Assembly: GCF_001238295.1 (NCBI RefSeq)
Contig: NZ_LGXZ01000004.1
Location: 248,001 to 312,000 of the forward strand
Direction: 5' to 3'
From: Ruegeria sp. 6PALISEP08
GTDB taxonomy: Bacteria; Pseudomonadota; Alphaproteobacteria; Rhodobacterales; Rhodobacteraceae
DNA length: 64,000 bases
Below are positions 34,504-43,058 of this stretch, piece after piece. Below the pieces are notes generated by a model. It searched no databases. It was not told where the DNA came from and saw only the letters and a program-made list of their open reading frames with translations. Position 1 is the stretch's first letter. The number at the start of each line of letters is the position of its first letter. Position numbers and translations under genes: made by a program.

Positions 34504-35097
34504 ATGGCTAGAGCAAAGTTTCTCTGCGACGCTGAACGCTGCATCGAGTGCAACGCCTGCGTAACCGCGTGTAAGAACGAGCACGAAGTGCCGTGGGGCA
34601 TCAACCGCCGCAGGGTGGTGACGATCAATGACGGCAACCCGGGTGAACGCTCGATCTCGGTCGCCTGCATGCATTGCTCGGATGCGCCCTGTATGGCGGT
34701 GTGCCCGGTCGACTGCTTCTATCAGAACGAAGAAGGGGTCGTCCTGCATTCCAAGGACCTGTGTATTGGTTGCGGCTATTGCTTCTACGCGTGCCCCTTT
34801 GGCGCACCGCAATATCCGCAGGCGGGCAACTTCGGATCGCGTGGCAAAATGGACAAATGTACCTTCTGTGCCGGCGGCCCCGAGGAAACGCACTCGACCG
34901 CAGAGTTCGCCAAATATGGTCGCAACCGGATCGCCGAGGGCAAACTGCCCATCTGCGCCGAGATGTGTTCCACCAAGGCCCTGCTTGCCGGTGACGGCGA
35001 CGTAGTGTCCGCAGTCTACCGCGAACGCGTCGTGGCGCGCGGGTTTGGCTCGGGCGCGTGGGGTTGGGGCACAGCCTACGACCAGAAAGACGGCTAA
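34504..35097 (+). CDS. fdh3B: Formate dehydrogenase beta subunit (FDH3 type, four 4Fe-4S clusters)
   Basis: Electron-transfer subunit of 197 residues linking alpha to gamma. Sixteen or so cysteines form four ferredoxin-type clusters: [45 protein letters not shown], and KCTFC with a later [12 protein letters not shown] 34504 has TAAGGAGG directly upstream; the longer frame from 34462 overlaps the alpha gene. It lacks a membrane anchor helix such as the one in E. coli FdnH, in line with the short FDH3 beta type. Eleven bases after alpha. Confidence 0.93.
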   Translation: MARAKFLCDAERCIECNACVTACKNEHEVPWGINRRRVVTINDGNPGERSISVACMHCSDAPCMAVCPVDCFYQNEEGVVLHSKDLCIGCGYCFYACPFGAPQYPQAGNFGSRGKMDKCTFCAGGPEETHSTAEFAKYGRNRIAEGKLPICAEMCSTKALLAGDGDVVSAVYRERVVARGFGSGAWGWGTAYDQKDG

Positions 35098-35172
35098 GAC
35101 CGCCTTTTCGTGAACCAAACAGGCGACCTGCATCCGTGGGTCGCCTGATCAGGGATTTTGACCGAGGTTCAG

Positions 35173-36381
35173 ATGTTCCGCTTTCTCATCGCATTGCTGT
35201 TCACCTTTGGGTTGGCACAGGCCACCGTTGCACAAACCGCCGAGACCGAGACCCCGCCTGCCTCGGATGAGCGCGCCTCGACCGGAGGCGCAACAACGCT
35301 TGAGGATATCCTTGCGCGACAGCGAGGCGAAAAAGTGGACAACACCTATCGCTCGGAAAACACCGGCCAGGGCAATGTCGAAGGTTTTCTGGGCCAGTTT
35401 GGACCCAGCGGCGTGTCTTCGGACAGCGATATATACCGCGCGCTGCGCTTTGGCTCGGCGGATGTCACTGTTTCATCACGGGGGCCTGCCGACAGTGTGC
35501 TGATCCAGGATGGCGGCATGTGGTGGTGGGAATTCCGCACCGGCCCACTGCGCGAATACGGCACCTATATCATCGCCGGAATGCTGGGCATCATTGTTCT
35601 GTTCTTCCTAATCCGCGGCAAAATCCGCATCGACGGAGAGAAAACCGGCCGAACCGTCACCCGCTTTAATGGATTTGAACGATTTGGCCACTGGCTGTTT
35701 GCAGGGTCGTTCCTGATCCTTGGCGTCACCGGTCTGCTGACGCTTTATGGCCGCGACTTCCTGATGCCGATCTTCGGAAAAGAAGGCTTTGCCACCATCG
35801 CTCAAAGCTGCAAGTGGCTTCACAACAATCTGGCTTGGGCTTTCATGCTGGGGTTGATCATCGTGACCGTGAATTGGATCGCGCACAACATCCCCAACCG
35901 CACCGACCTGAAATGGCTGGCCGCCGGTGGGGGGCTGTTTACCAAAGGTAGCCATCCGCCCGCCAAGAAATTCAACGCAGGCCAAAAGGTGATCTTCTGG
36001 GCCTGTATCCTGCTGGGCGCTTCGATCAGCCTGTCCGGACTGTCGCTACTGTTCCCGTTCGAGCTGCCGATGTTCGCCAAGACATTCTCTGTTGCCAATG
36101 CCACCGGCATTCCACAGTTTCTGGGCCTGAACCTGCCCGTGCAGATGTCGCCGCAAGAAGAAATGCAATACGCACAGATATGGCACGTAATGGTCGCCTA
36201 TGCCTTCATCGCCATCATCATTGCGCATATCTACCTTGGGTCCGTCGGGATGGAAGGCGCGTTTGATGCCATGGGTACTGGCGAGGTCGAAGAACAATGG
36301 GCCCGCGAACATCACTCGCTGTGGTTGGAAGAGGTGCAGGAAAAAGAGGCTGGCAAGGCAGCGGCCTCACCTGCCGAATAG
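35173..36381 (+). CDS. Formate dehydrogenase gamma subunit (cytochrome b)
   Basis: Membrane anchor and dihaem cytochrome b of about 402 residues. A signal peptide (MFRFLIALLFTFGLAQATVAQ) precedes a periplasmic region of about 110 residues, then a helix (near 138-157) and the four-helix FdnI-like core with haem-ligand histidines (FERFGHWLFAGSFLILGVTG, WLHNNLAWAFMLGLIIVTVNWIAHN, AQIWHVMVAYAFIAIIIAHIYLG). ATG 35173 has GAGG eight... five bases upstream; TTG 35158 is an in-frame alternative. The long periplasmic N-terminal region is larger than in E. coli FdnI. It ends exactly where the WD40-cytochrome gene begins. Confidence 0.92.
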   Translation: MFRFLIALLFTFGLAQATVAQTAETETPPASDERASTGGATTLEDILARQRGEKVDNTYRSENTGQGNVEGFLGQFGPSGVSSDSDIYRALRFGSADVTVSSRGPADSVLIQDGGMWWWEFRTGPLREYGTYIIAGMLGIIVLFFLIRGKIRIDGEKTGRTVTRFNGFERFGHWLFAGSFLILGVTGLLTLYGRDFLMPIFGKEGFATIAQSCKWLHNNLAWAFMLGLIIVTVNWIAHNIPNRTDLKWLAAGGGLFTKGSHPPAKKFNAGQKVIFWACILLGASISLSGLSLLFPFELPMFAKTFSVANATGIPQFLGLNLPVQMSPQEEMQYAQIWHVMVAYAFIAIIIAHIYLGSVGMEGAFDAMGTGEVEEQWAREHHSLWLEEVQEKEAGKAAASPAE

Positions 36382-37644
36382 ATGCGCTGGCTGATCTTTG
36401 CCTTTGCGGTGATCCCCCTGCCCGCGTGGTCAGAGTTCTTTACGCTCAAAGGCCATGGTGGGCCGATCATGGGGATCGCCACGGCACCAGACGGCCGGAT
36501 CGCAACAGCCAGTTTCGACAACTCCGTCGGGCTATGGTCGAACCAGACGCCCGAATGGCTGGAAGGTCACGAAGCTGCCGTCAACGCGGTCGTCTTCAAC
36601 GGCACAGCGATCTATTCCGCCGGAGATGATTTCACTCTGCGTCGCTGGCCGGGCGGAGAGATCGTAGGTCAGCACAAAGGCAAGATCGTTTCTGTGGCTG
36701 CTTCCAAAACTCATGTAGCAACGGCCAGTTGGGACGGCACCATCGGCTTATGGCCTGTCGATGGCACCGCCCCCACCCTGTTCGGCCCCACGGGCAGTGG
36801 CGTGAACGCGGTCGTCTTTTCCCCGGATGGATCACAACTTTATTCCGCAGGTGTAGATGGATCGTTGCGCCTGTGGGAAGTTGATACCGGTGCGGAAACA
36901 GATCGTCTGGTGGAACACGGCTTTGGCATCAACGAATTGATTTTGAATGCGCAGGACAACTGGATCGCCTATGGCGCAGTGGACGGGGTGACGCGCATCC
37001 TCGATTTGACCACGGGTGAGGAACGCGACTTCACACTGGACCGCCGCCCGATCCTGGCCTTGGCACTCAGCCCGGACCGAAGCCTTTTGGCTGTTGGCGA
37101 CGGCGAAGGCTATATCATGACGATCGACACGACCGAATGGCGCATCACGCAGGATTTCCGTGCGACGCTGCGCGGACCGGTCTGGGCGCTGACGTTCTCA
37201 AGCGACGGTCAGAACATTCACGCAGGTGGCATAGACGCCGCTATGTACAGCTGGCCTGTGGGTGAGCTGTCGGATCAACAGCAAATGGCCTCGACCGCGC
37301 CCAGTTTTCTGAAAGATCCCGAAGAGATGGAGAACGGAGAACGTCAGTTCGCCCGCAAATGCTCGATCTGCCATAGCCTGACACCCGACAGCGGACGCCG
37401 GGCGGGGCCGACACTGCATGGCATCTTTGGGCGGCCCGCAGGATCGCTGCCCGGATATTTATACTCGGATACGCTGCAAGACTCTGATATTGTTTGGAAT
37501 GAACAGACAATAAATACCCTTTTCGATGAAGGGCCGGATCATTACATTCCGGGGTCGAAGATGCCGATGCAACGGATTGCAGAACAGCAGGACCGGGACG
37601 ACCTGATCGCCTTCCTGCGCCGTGCAACGGACGACCAGAACTGA
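36382..37644 (+). CDS. WD40-repeat protein fused to mono-haem cytochrome c
   Basis: A 420-residue exported protein. It has a signal peptide (MRWLIFAFAVIPLPAWS), a beta-propeller of about seven WD40-type repeats (residues about 20-300; FDNSVGLWSN, WDGTIGLWPVDG, VDGSLRLWEVDTG), and a class-I cytochrome c domain with CSICH at 327-331 and the distal ligand region PGSKMPMQRI. Family end DDLIAFLRRA is present. The ATG touches the gamma stop. This cytochrome may accept electrons from the gamma subunit, or the propeller may dock it on the complex; both are inferences. Confidence 0.88.
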   Translation: MRWLIFAFAVIPLPAWSEFFTLKGHGGPIMGIATAPDGRIATASFDNSVGLWSNQTPEWLEGHEAAVNAVVFNGTAIYSAGDDFTLRRWPGGEIVGQHKGKIVSVAASKTHVATASWDGTIGLWPVDGTAPTLFGPTGSGVNAVVFSPDGSQLYSAGVDGSLRLWEVDTGAETDRLVEHGFGINELILNAQDNWIAYGAVDGVTRILDLTTGEERDFTLDRRPILALALSPDRSLLAVGDGEGYIMTIDTTEWRITQDFRATLRGPVWALTFSSDGQNIHAGGIDAAMYSWPVGELSDQQQMASTAPSFLKDPEEMENGERQFARKCSICHSLTPDSGRRAGPTLHGIFGRPAGSLPGYLYSDTLQDSDIVWNEQTINTLFDEGPDHYIPGSKMPMQRIAEQQDRDDLIAFLRRATDDQN

Positions 37645-37657
37645 ACCGGAGGAGACT

Positions 37658-37783
37658 ATGAAAGCCTTTTTTGCCGCGGTTGTCGCGATGGTCGTGATTA
37701 CAGTCGCAGCCCCGTCTACCTTGGATCGGATCGGGTTCAGCGCTGCGGACACCACGTCTGGTTCTGCGGTGCGCCTAGACTGA
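37658..37783 (+). CDS. 41-residue single-helix membrane peptide
   Basis: Short frame starting MKAFFAAVVAMVVITVAAPS with one hydrophobic helix (residues 2-18), then a polar tail ending in TTSGSAVRLD. Support: GGAGGAGACT places a strong Shine-Dalgarno four to nine bases before ATG 37658, it begins 13 bases after the WD40-cytochrome stop, and its stop (37781-37783) abuts the ATG of the next gene. It could be a small subunit or stabiliser of the formate dehydrogenase-cytochrome complex. No homologue is recognised. Confidence 0.7.
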   Translation: MKAFFAAVVAMVVITVAAPSTLDRIGFSAADTTSGSAVRLD

Positions 37784-38656
37784 ATGTCTCAATATCTGAC
37801 CACACGCGAACTGGCCGATCTGTTGCGCATTGGCGAGCGGAAAGCCTATGATCTTGCCTCTTCGGGCGAGGTGCCCTGCGTGCGCGCCATGGGCAAGCTG
37901 CTGTTCCCCAGAGCCGAGATCATTGCCTGGCTCAACGCCTCGCGATCCGGCCCGCAGGTGGCCGAACCGCCCCTGCCCCCGATTGTTGCAGGCAGCCATG
38001 ATCCTTTGCTGGATTGGGCATTGCGCGAAAGCGGATCGGGTCTAGCGACCTATTATGATGGCTCCTTCGACGGATTGACTCGGCTGAGCGACCGCAGCGC
38101 CCAGGCGGCAGTGCTTCACATCCACGAAGAGGACGGATTCAACACCAGTTCCCTGCGCGACGCGTTGGGCGAAGCCCCGGTGATCCTCTATGAAGTCGCC
38201 CGGCGTGAGCGCGGGCTGCTGCTTGCCCCAGGCGTTTCGGATATCAAATCCTTCGAAGACCTCAAATCGCGCCGCGTCATCCTGCGTCAGGACAGTGCAG
38301 CCAGCCAACACCTGTTTGATGCCCAACTTTCAGCCCACGACATGAGCCGGGATGATCTGGATATCTGCCCTGGCTGCGCACGCACCGAAGAAGAACTGGC
38401 CATCGCCCTGCACGATCAAAAGGCCGAGGCTGGCTTTGGTCTGGGTGCTTTGGCCGGGCTTTACGACCTGGGTTTTGTCCCAACCCATTCCGAAAGGCTG
38501 GACCTGGCGATCTGGCGACGGTCCTTTTTCGATCCACCAATACAAAAGCTGATGACGCTCTTGCATTCAGATCAATTCACCCAGCGCGCCCTGGAATTCG
38601 GTGGCTATGATCTGTCGGGAACCGGCACCATCCACCACAATGGTGCCAGTGAGTGA
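37784..38656 (+). CDS. Helix-turn-helix regulator with periplasmic-binding-protein-like sensor (PBP_like)
   Basis: A 290-residue cytoplasmic regulator. The N-terminal excisionase/MerR-like helix-turn-helix (residues 3-50: YLTTRELADLLRIGERKAYDLASSGEVPCVRAMGKLLFPRAEIIAWL) is joined to a PBP-like domain (about 70-285) related to molybdate/tungstate-binding proteins (LRDALGEAPVILYEVARRERGLLLAPG; VILRQDSAASQHLFDAQL; AIALHDQKAEAGFGLGALAG). It follows the 41-residue peptide with no gap and faces the convergent tupA. It likely senses tungstate or molybdate and controls tup and/or fdh genes; the palindrome upstream of tupB is a candidate site. Confidence 0.82.
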   Translation: MSQYLTTRELADLLRIGERKAYDLASSGEVPCVRAMGKLLFPRAEIIAWLNASRSGPQVAEPPLPPIVAGSHDPLLDWALRESGSGLATYYDGSFDGLTRLSDRSAQAAVLHIHEEDGFNTSSLRDALGEAPVILYEVARRERGLLLAPGVSDIKSFEDLKSRRVILRQDSAASQHLFDAQLSAHDMSRDDLDICPGCARTEEELAIALHDQKAEAGFGLGALAGLYDLGFVPTHSERLDLAIWRRSFFDPPIQKLMTLLHSDQFTQRALEFGGYDLSGTGTIHHNGASE

Positions 38657-38667
38657 TCCCCTCACCA

Positions 38668-38689
38668 CTTCATCTTTTCAAAAATACTC
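38668..38689. repeat. Degenerate copy of Rhodobacterales-type intergenic element
   Basis: The stretch starting CTTCATCTTTTCAAAAATA in the gap between the convergent HTH-PBP and tupA genes is alike to the end of the element at 46742-46803 (CTTCATCTGGCTAAAAATA). In roseobacters such sequences recur after genes. This copy lacks the GC-rich palindromes. Confidence 0.4.
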
Positions 38690-38717
38690 ACCCTGCACGG
38701 GTTGGCCGCAGTCCGAC

Positions 38718-39536
38718 CTATTGGGCATTTGGGAAAAACACCTGCTGTCCTTCAAGCCGGAAGGATGCAATCGCCTCCTGCCCATCCGCCCCGGTCAGCC
38801 AGTCAATAAAACGCTGACCGGAAGCCGCCCGCACATGATGGTGCTTTTTAGGATTCACAAGGATCACACCGTATTGATTGAACAAGCGCGGATCGCCCTC
38901 GACCAATACCTCAAGATTGCCCCGGTTGCCAAAGGACAGCCACGTGGCCCGGTCTGTCAGCGTATAGGCGTCCATTCCGCTGGCCACGTTCAGGGTTGCG
39001 CCCATGCCCGATCCGGTTTCACGATACCACGCGCCCGAGGCACCCGTTGGATCAAGACCGGCAGCCGACCAATGGCTCAGCTCGGCCTTATGCGTCCCAC
39101 TGTCATCGCCACGCGATGCAAAGGGGGCTTCAGCTTCCGCAATGGCAGTCAAAGCAGCCAGAATGTCGGATCCGCCACGAATCTCGGCCGGATCCGATTT
39201 TGGGCCGACCAGAACAAAATCGTTGTACATCAGGTCTTTGCGTTCAACGCCCCAGCCGTCTGCGACAAATTTCTCCTCGGCCGGCTTGGCATGGACCAGC
39301 AGTACGTCGCCGTCCCCATTGATCGCATTGCGAATGGCCTGACCTGTTCCCACCGCAACAACGCGCACGTCTATGCCGGACTCGGCCTCGAACCACGGCA
39401 GAATATACTCCAATAACCCAGAGTTCTGCGTCGATGTCGTGGATTGGACGACGATGAACGGCGTTTCCGCCGAAACCGCCCCCGCCGTTAAGCCAAGTGC
39501 CACTGCTGCTGCCCGAATAGCTGCCCGGAACATCAT
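38718..39536 (-). CDS. tupA: Tungstate ABC transporter substrate-binding protein TupA
   Basis: Periplasmic oxyanion-binding protein of 272 residues. Signal peptide 1-23 (ALGLTAGAVSAETP). Family motif QSTTSTQNSGLLEYILPWFEAESGIDV at 31-57 contains the TTST oxyanion site; further blocks are DVLLVHAKPAEEKFV, NDFVLVGPKSDPAEIRGG and FASRGDDSGTHKAELSHW. TupA proteins bind tungstate in preference to molybdate. Last gene of the minus-strand tupBCA operon, convergent with the HTH-PBP regulator. The supply of tungsten for the neighbouring formate dehydrogenase is the likely purpose. Confidence 0.92.
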   Translation of the reverse strand: MMFRAAIRAAAVALGLTAGAVSAETPFIVVQSTTSTQNSGLLEYILPWFEAESGIDVRVVAVGTGQAIRNAINGDGDVLLVHAKPAEEKFVADGWGVERKDLMYNDFVLVGPKSDPAEIRGGSDILAALTAIAEAEAPFASRGDDSGTHKAELSHWSAAGLDPTGASGAWYRETGSGMGATLNVASGMDAYTLTDRATWLSFGNRGNLEVLVEGDPRLFNQYGVILVNPKKHHHVRAASGQRFIDWLTGADGQEAIASFRLEGQQVFFPNAQ

Positions 39537-39554
39537 ATTCTCCGTCTTTTCTTT

Positions 39555-40289
39555 TTAAGTAACCAGCCCACCCGCCAGATAGCGACGCGATGCCTCGCTT
39601 TCGGGGGCATCCAATACCTGTTTTGCAGGTCCATGTTCGACCACGTGTCCGCCCTGCATCATGACTATGTCAGCGGCCAACCGCCGCGCCTGCCCGATGT
39701 CGTGCGTCACCATCACGATCCGCACCCCACGTGTCGAGGCGCGCTGGATCATCCGTTCGATCATCTGAGTGGCGCTTGGGTCCAGGGCGCTGGTGGGTTC
39801 ATCCAAAAACAGGGTTTCAGGGCCTGTCGCCAAGGCGCGGAGGATCGCCAGCCGCTGCGCCTCGCCCCCGGACAGAGATCGTGCAGATTGTCGGGCTTTG
39901 TCTTCCAGCCCGCCCTCGGTCAGCAATTCGGCAATCCGGGTTTTGCGCGCGTCACGTGCTATCTTCTGTCGTCTTAGGACAAAGTCCAGATTGGCCGAAA
40001 CCGAACGCCGCAGAAGAACCGGTTGCTGAAACACCATGGCCTGTCGTGCCGTGTGAACGGGACCCAAGGGTGCACCATCCTGAATGACCCGCCCCTGATC
40101 CGGGCTGATCAACCCGTGCAAACACCGCAACAACAGACTTTTGCCCGCGCCATTTGGTCCCAGCAACAACGTTGGTCCCGGCCCATCCAGCGTCAGATCA
40201 GCAACATCCAGCAAAGCCCTGCCGTTGCGGCGGATCTGAAGGCCGCGCACCTGCAGACACTTCGTCATGTCGCAAAGCAAATCACGCAT
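39555..40289 (-). CDS. tupC: Tungstate ABC transporter ATP-binding protein TupC
   Basis: A 244-residue ABC ATPase with Walker A GPNGAGKS, Q-loop VFQQPVLLRRS, signature LSGGEAQRLAILRAL, Walker B TLFLDEPTSALD and switch histidine MVTHD. ATG 40289 has AGGAGG eight bases upstream (inside the end of tupB) and overlaps the tupB stop by eight bases, so translation is coupled. An in-frame ATG at 40268 is a weaker option. It powers import of tungstate with TupA and TupB. Confidence 0.92.
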   Translation of the reverse strand: MRDLLCDMTKCLQVRGLQIRRNGRALLDVADLTLDGPGPTLLLGPNGAGKSLLLRCLHGLISPDQGRVIQDGAPLGPVHTARQAMVFQQPVLLRRSVSANLDFVLRRQKIARDARKTRIAELLTEGGLEDKARQSARSLSGGEAQRLAILRALATGPETLFLDEPTSALDPSATQMIERMIQRASTRGVRIVMVTHDIGQARRLAADIVMMQGGHVVEHGPAKQVLDAPESEASRRYLAGGLVT

Positions 40290-40995
40290 GGCGCAAACCC
40301 TCCTGTTCGGCCCGCAGACTGGCGGCGCTGACCATGGCGTTTACCACCACCGCAATCCCGATCAGGATTGCCCCCAAGGCCAGTGCCAGCGCGAGATTGC
40401 CTTTCGACGTCTCAAGAGCAATCGTTGTCGTCATAACTCGCGTAACATGGTTGATATTTCCGCCCACGATGATGACCGCACCCACCTCGGCAATTGCACG
40501 TCCAAACCCGGCCAACAAGGCCGTGACCAAAGCCAGGCGTGCGTCCCACAGCAGCACAGGAACCGATGCAAGGCGCGACACGCCCAAGGATCGCAACTGT
40601 TCGGAATACTCCTCGGCCAGCATTTCGATCACTTGCCGGGTCAGCGCGGCAACGATCGGGGTGACCAGAACCACCTGCGCGATGATCATGGCCGTCGGGG
40701 TATACAAAAGCTCAAGCACTCCCAAGGGGCCGGAACGGGACAACATCAGATAGACCAGCAGTCCAACGACGACGGGCGGGAACCCCATTAGCGCATTCAT
40801 CAGCACGATCAACGAGCGCCGTCCAGGGAACCGGGCGACAGCCAAAGCCGCACCGACAGGCATCCCGATCAGGGCAGAAATCAGCACCGCAAACACGGAT
40901 ACTTTCAGGGACAAAAGCACAATCGCCCAAAGCTCTGAGTCTCCTTCGAAGATCAAAGCAACCGCCAAGCTGAATTCTGATGCTAATCCCTGCAT
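40282..40995 (-). CDS. tupB: Tungstate ABC transporter permease TupB
   Basis: A 237-residue inner-membrane permease with about five helices and the cytoplasmic EAA-like loop EYSEQLRSLGVSRLASVPVLL that contacts the ATPase; AEVGAVIIVGGNINHVTRVMTTTIAL is typical for TupB. First gene of tupBCA. Its ATG at 40995 lies 18 bases after a perfect palindrome and behind a weak Shine-Dalgarno, which may matter for regulation. Confidence 0.92.
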   Translation of the reverse strand: MQGLASEFSLAVALIFEGDSELWAIVLLSLKVSVFAVLISALIGMPVGAALAVARFPGRRSLIVLMNALMGFPPVVVGLLVYLMLSRSGPLGVLELLYTPTAMIIAQVVLVTPIVAALTRQVIEMLAEEYSEQLRSLGVSRLASVPVLLWDARLALVTALLAGFGRAIAEVGAVIIVGGNINHVTRVMTTTIALETSKGNLALALALGAILIGIAVVVNAMVSAASLRAEQEGLRHA

Positions 40996-41012
40996 TTTCT
41001 ACCGCATGATCT

Positions 41013-41030
41013 GCATTTCGTACGAAATGC
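41013..41030. promoter_or_regulatory. Perfect 18-base palindrome upstream of tupB (candidate operator)
   Basis: GCATTTCGTACGAAATGC is a perfect palindrome located 18-35 bases before the tupB ATG. On the minus strand it lies just after a plausible promoter (TTGAAA at 41060-41065 and TGTAAA at 41036-41041, spacer 18), so a bound protein would block transcription start. It does not match the ModE consensus. The nearby HTH-PBP regulator is the first candidate to bind it. Confidence 0.55.
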
Positions 41031-41097
41031 GTTAATTTACAAGCAAATACTACTCTGATTTTCAATCGAGTACAGACACAAATCCGGCATCCAAAAT

Positions 41098-41125
41098 GAA
41101 AAACGCGGCCCCGATCGGGGCCGCG
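41098..41125 (-). terminator. Terminator of the minus-strand ABC transporter operon
   Basis: A perfect GC-rich palindrome GCGGCCCCGATCGGGGCCGC (about 41106-41125) lies just downstream of the binding-protein gene stop. Read on the minus strand it is followed by GTTTTTCAT. This gives a classical hairpin plus U-run and also separates the pyrimidine unit from tupBCA. Confidence 0.8.
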
Positions 41126-41153
41126 CTGAATTCGTTCGAATTATCGGATTGCG

Positions 41154-42155
41154 TTAGTTCAACGCCGCATCCGTGATCTGGTGCGTCCAGGCGCCGTCTG
41201 GCTCTTTTGTAATAGCCGGGTTCTCTGCGGAAACAGCTGACAGCAGTGTTTTTACGGTCTGGTCATAATCGGCAGGATCCAATGCGCCGTCCGATCCTTC
41301 GATAAGCTTTGCAACCTCACCCATCATATAGACCTGATGGTCCAATTCCTGCGCGCCGGTCTCATCGAATTCCAGCACGATTTCGGCGGCCTCTTCCTGG
41401 TTTTCAGCCGCGTATTTCCAGCCTTTCATCGAGGCCCGAACAAAACGCTCCATCTTGTCGACGAAGGCGGGGTCGTTCAGGTTCTCTTCCATGACATAAA
41501 GGCCATCCTCAAGCATCCCGAAACCCATCTGAAGATAGTTGAACGTCACCAGCTCTTCAGGTGTGATACCGGCCTGAAGGATCTGTCGGTACTCGTTGTA
41601 AGTCATGGTGGAAATGCAATCCGCCTGCCCCTGGATCAGAGGATCTGCAGAAAACGCCTGTTTCAAAACAGTGACACCGTTATCATCTGCGCCGTCCGTT
41701 TCGATGCCCAAGGACGCCATCCAGGCGTAGAATGGATATTCATTGCCAAAGAACCAAACACCCATGGTGCGGCCGGGGAAATCCTCGGGCGTTTCGACGC
41801 CGGTGGATTTCAGGCAGTTGACCTGAAGACCGCCCGTTTTAAACGGTTGTGCGATATTCACCAGCGGAACGCCGCGCTCACGCGCAGCCAAACCAGCGGC
41901 CATCCATGTGGTGATGACATCTGCACCGCCACCGGCAATGACCTGTTCCGGTGCGATGTCCGGGCCACCCGGTTTGATTGTGACATCAAGCCCTTCTTCG
42001 TCGTAGAAACCTTTCGCTTCCGCCACGAAGTAGCCGGCAAATTGCGCCTGCCCGACCCATTTCAACTGCAACGTCACTTCGTCCGCCGCTAGCGCCGTGC
42101 TGGCTGCCAAACTGAAGGCGGCAACCGCCCCGCTAAGTAGCTTGTTCATCTTCAT
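41154..42155 (-). CDS. ABC transporter substrate-binding protein, NMT1/THI5-like
   Basis: Periplasmic binding protein of 333 residues with signal peptide (MKMNKLLSGAVAAFSLAASTALA) and NMT1/THI5-type features VTLQLKWVGQAQFAGYFVAEAKGFYDEEGLDVTIKPGGPDI. The family binds pyrimidine-like or related small heterocycles. It is the last gene of a run with two permeases, a GNAT and an ATPase, adjoining dihydropyrimidinase; import of pyrimidines or related ring compounds is the likely job. A short hairpin lies in the gap to the upstream permease. Confidence 0.88.
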   Translation of the reverse strand: MKMNKLLSGAVAAFSLAASTALAADEVTLQLKWVGQAQFAGYFVAEAKGFYDEEGLDVTIKPGGPDIAPEQVIAGGGADVITTWMAAGLAARERGVPLVNIAQPFKTGGLQVNCLKSTGVETPEDFPGRTMGVWFFGNEYPFYAWMASLGIETDGADDNGVTVLKQAFSADPLIQGQADCISTMTYNEYRQILQAGITPEELVTFNYLQMGFGMLEDGLYVMEENLNDPAFVDKMERFVRASMKGWKYAAENQEEAAEIVLEFDETGAQELDHQVYMMGEVAKLIEGSDGALDPADYDQTVKTLLSAVSAENPAITKEPDGAWTHQITDAALN

Positions 42156-42212
42156 ATCTCCTAGTTGCTTATGGTTGCCTCGTTTTCGAGGTCTGTTGAG
42201 TTTTTCCTTTTC

Positions 42213-43058
42213 CTATCCACGTTGTGACGGGTGCCAGAACGTCACGACCTTCTCGATGCCTGCGACAAGGCCGTAAAATGCGGTACCGGCAAGCGCAGCC
42301 ACCACGATCTCGGCCCAGACCATATCAAGCGACAGCTGACCGACGCTGGTCGAAATCCGAAAGCCCATCCCCACGATCGGCGAGCCAAAGAACTCTGCCA
42401 CAATGGCACCAATCAAAGCCAAAGTTGTCGAAATCTTCAACCCATTGAAAATGAAAGGCATCGCCGCAGGCAAACGAAGTTTCAGAAAACTCTGCCAGTA
42501 GGTTGCAGCATAAGTCTCCATCAAGTCGCGCTGCATCGCGGTGGCTTCACGCAGCCCGGCCACGGTGTTGACCAGCATCGGAAAGAACACCATCACAACA
42601 ACCACCGCCGCTTTGGAATGCCAATCAAACCCGAACCACATGACCAGGATAGGTGCCGTGCCGACGATGGGAAGTGCCGCCACGAAATTCCCGACAGGCA
42701 AAAGGCCGAGGCGCAGGAAGTCCCACCGATCCACAGCAATGGCCATAAGGAATGCTGCTCCGCACCCGATGACATAACCGCTGAGCGCACCCTTCAGGAT
42801 TGTTTGAACAAAATCCGCCCAAAGAATGCCCAGGCTATCGGCAAAGCGCAGCGCGATGGCAGAGGGCGCAGGCAGGATAACCAACGGCACCTCAAGTCCG
42901 CGCACCAACAACTCCCACGCGCCGACAACGGTCAGCCCGAAAATCACCGGTGCCAGAAAGCGAACGAACTGGCTGTTTGCCTGAGGACCACTGGCCAGCC
43001 GGGTGTTCAGCCACCAGCCAACAGCCCACAGCAACAGAGCAAAGATAACCAACATCAT
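42213..43058 (-). CDS. ABC transporter permease
   Basis: A 281-residue inner-membrane permease of the SsuC/TauC/ThiX type with about six helices. The ATPase-contact loop is LMETYAATYWQSFLKLRLPAAMPFIFNGLKIS. It overlaps the preceding permease gene by four bases. Together the two permeases form a heterodimeric channel for the NMT1-like binding protein. Confidence 0.9.
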   Translation of the reverse strand: MMLVIFALLLWAVGWWLNTRLASGPQANSQFVRFLAPVIFGLTVVGAWELLVRGLEVPLVILPAPSAIALRFADSLGILWADFVQTILKGALSGYVIGCGAAFLMAIAVDRWDFLRLGLLPVGNFVAALPIVGTAPILVMWFGFDWHSKAAVVVVMVFFPMLVNTVAGLREATAMQRDLMETYAATYWQSFLKLRLPAAMPFIFNGLKISTTLALIGAIVAEFFGSPIVGMGFRISTSVGQLSLDMVWAEIVVAALAGTAFYGLVAGIEKVVTFWHPSQRG

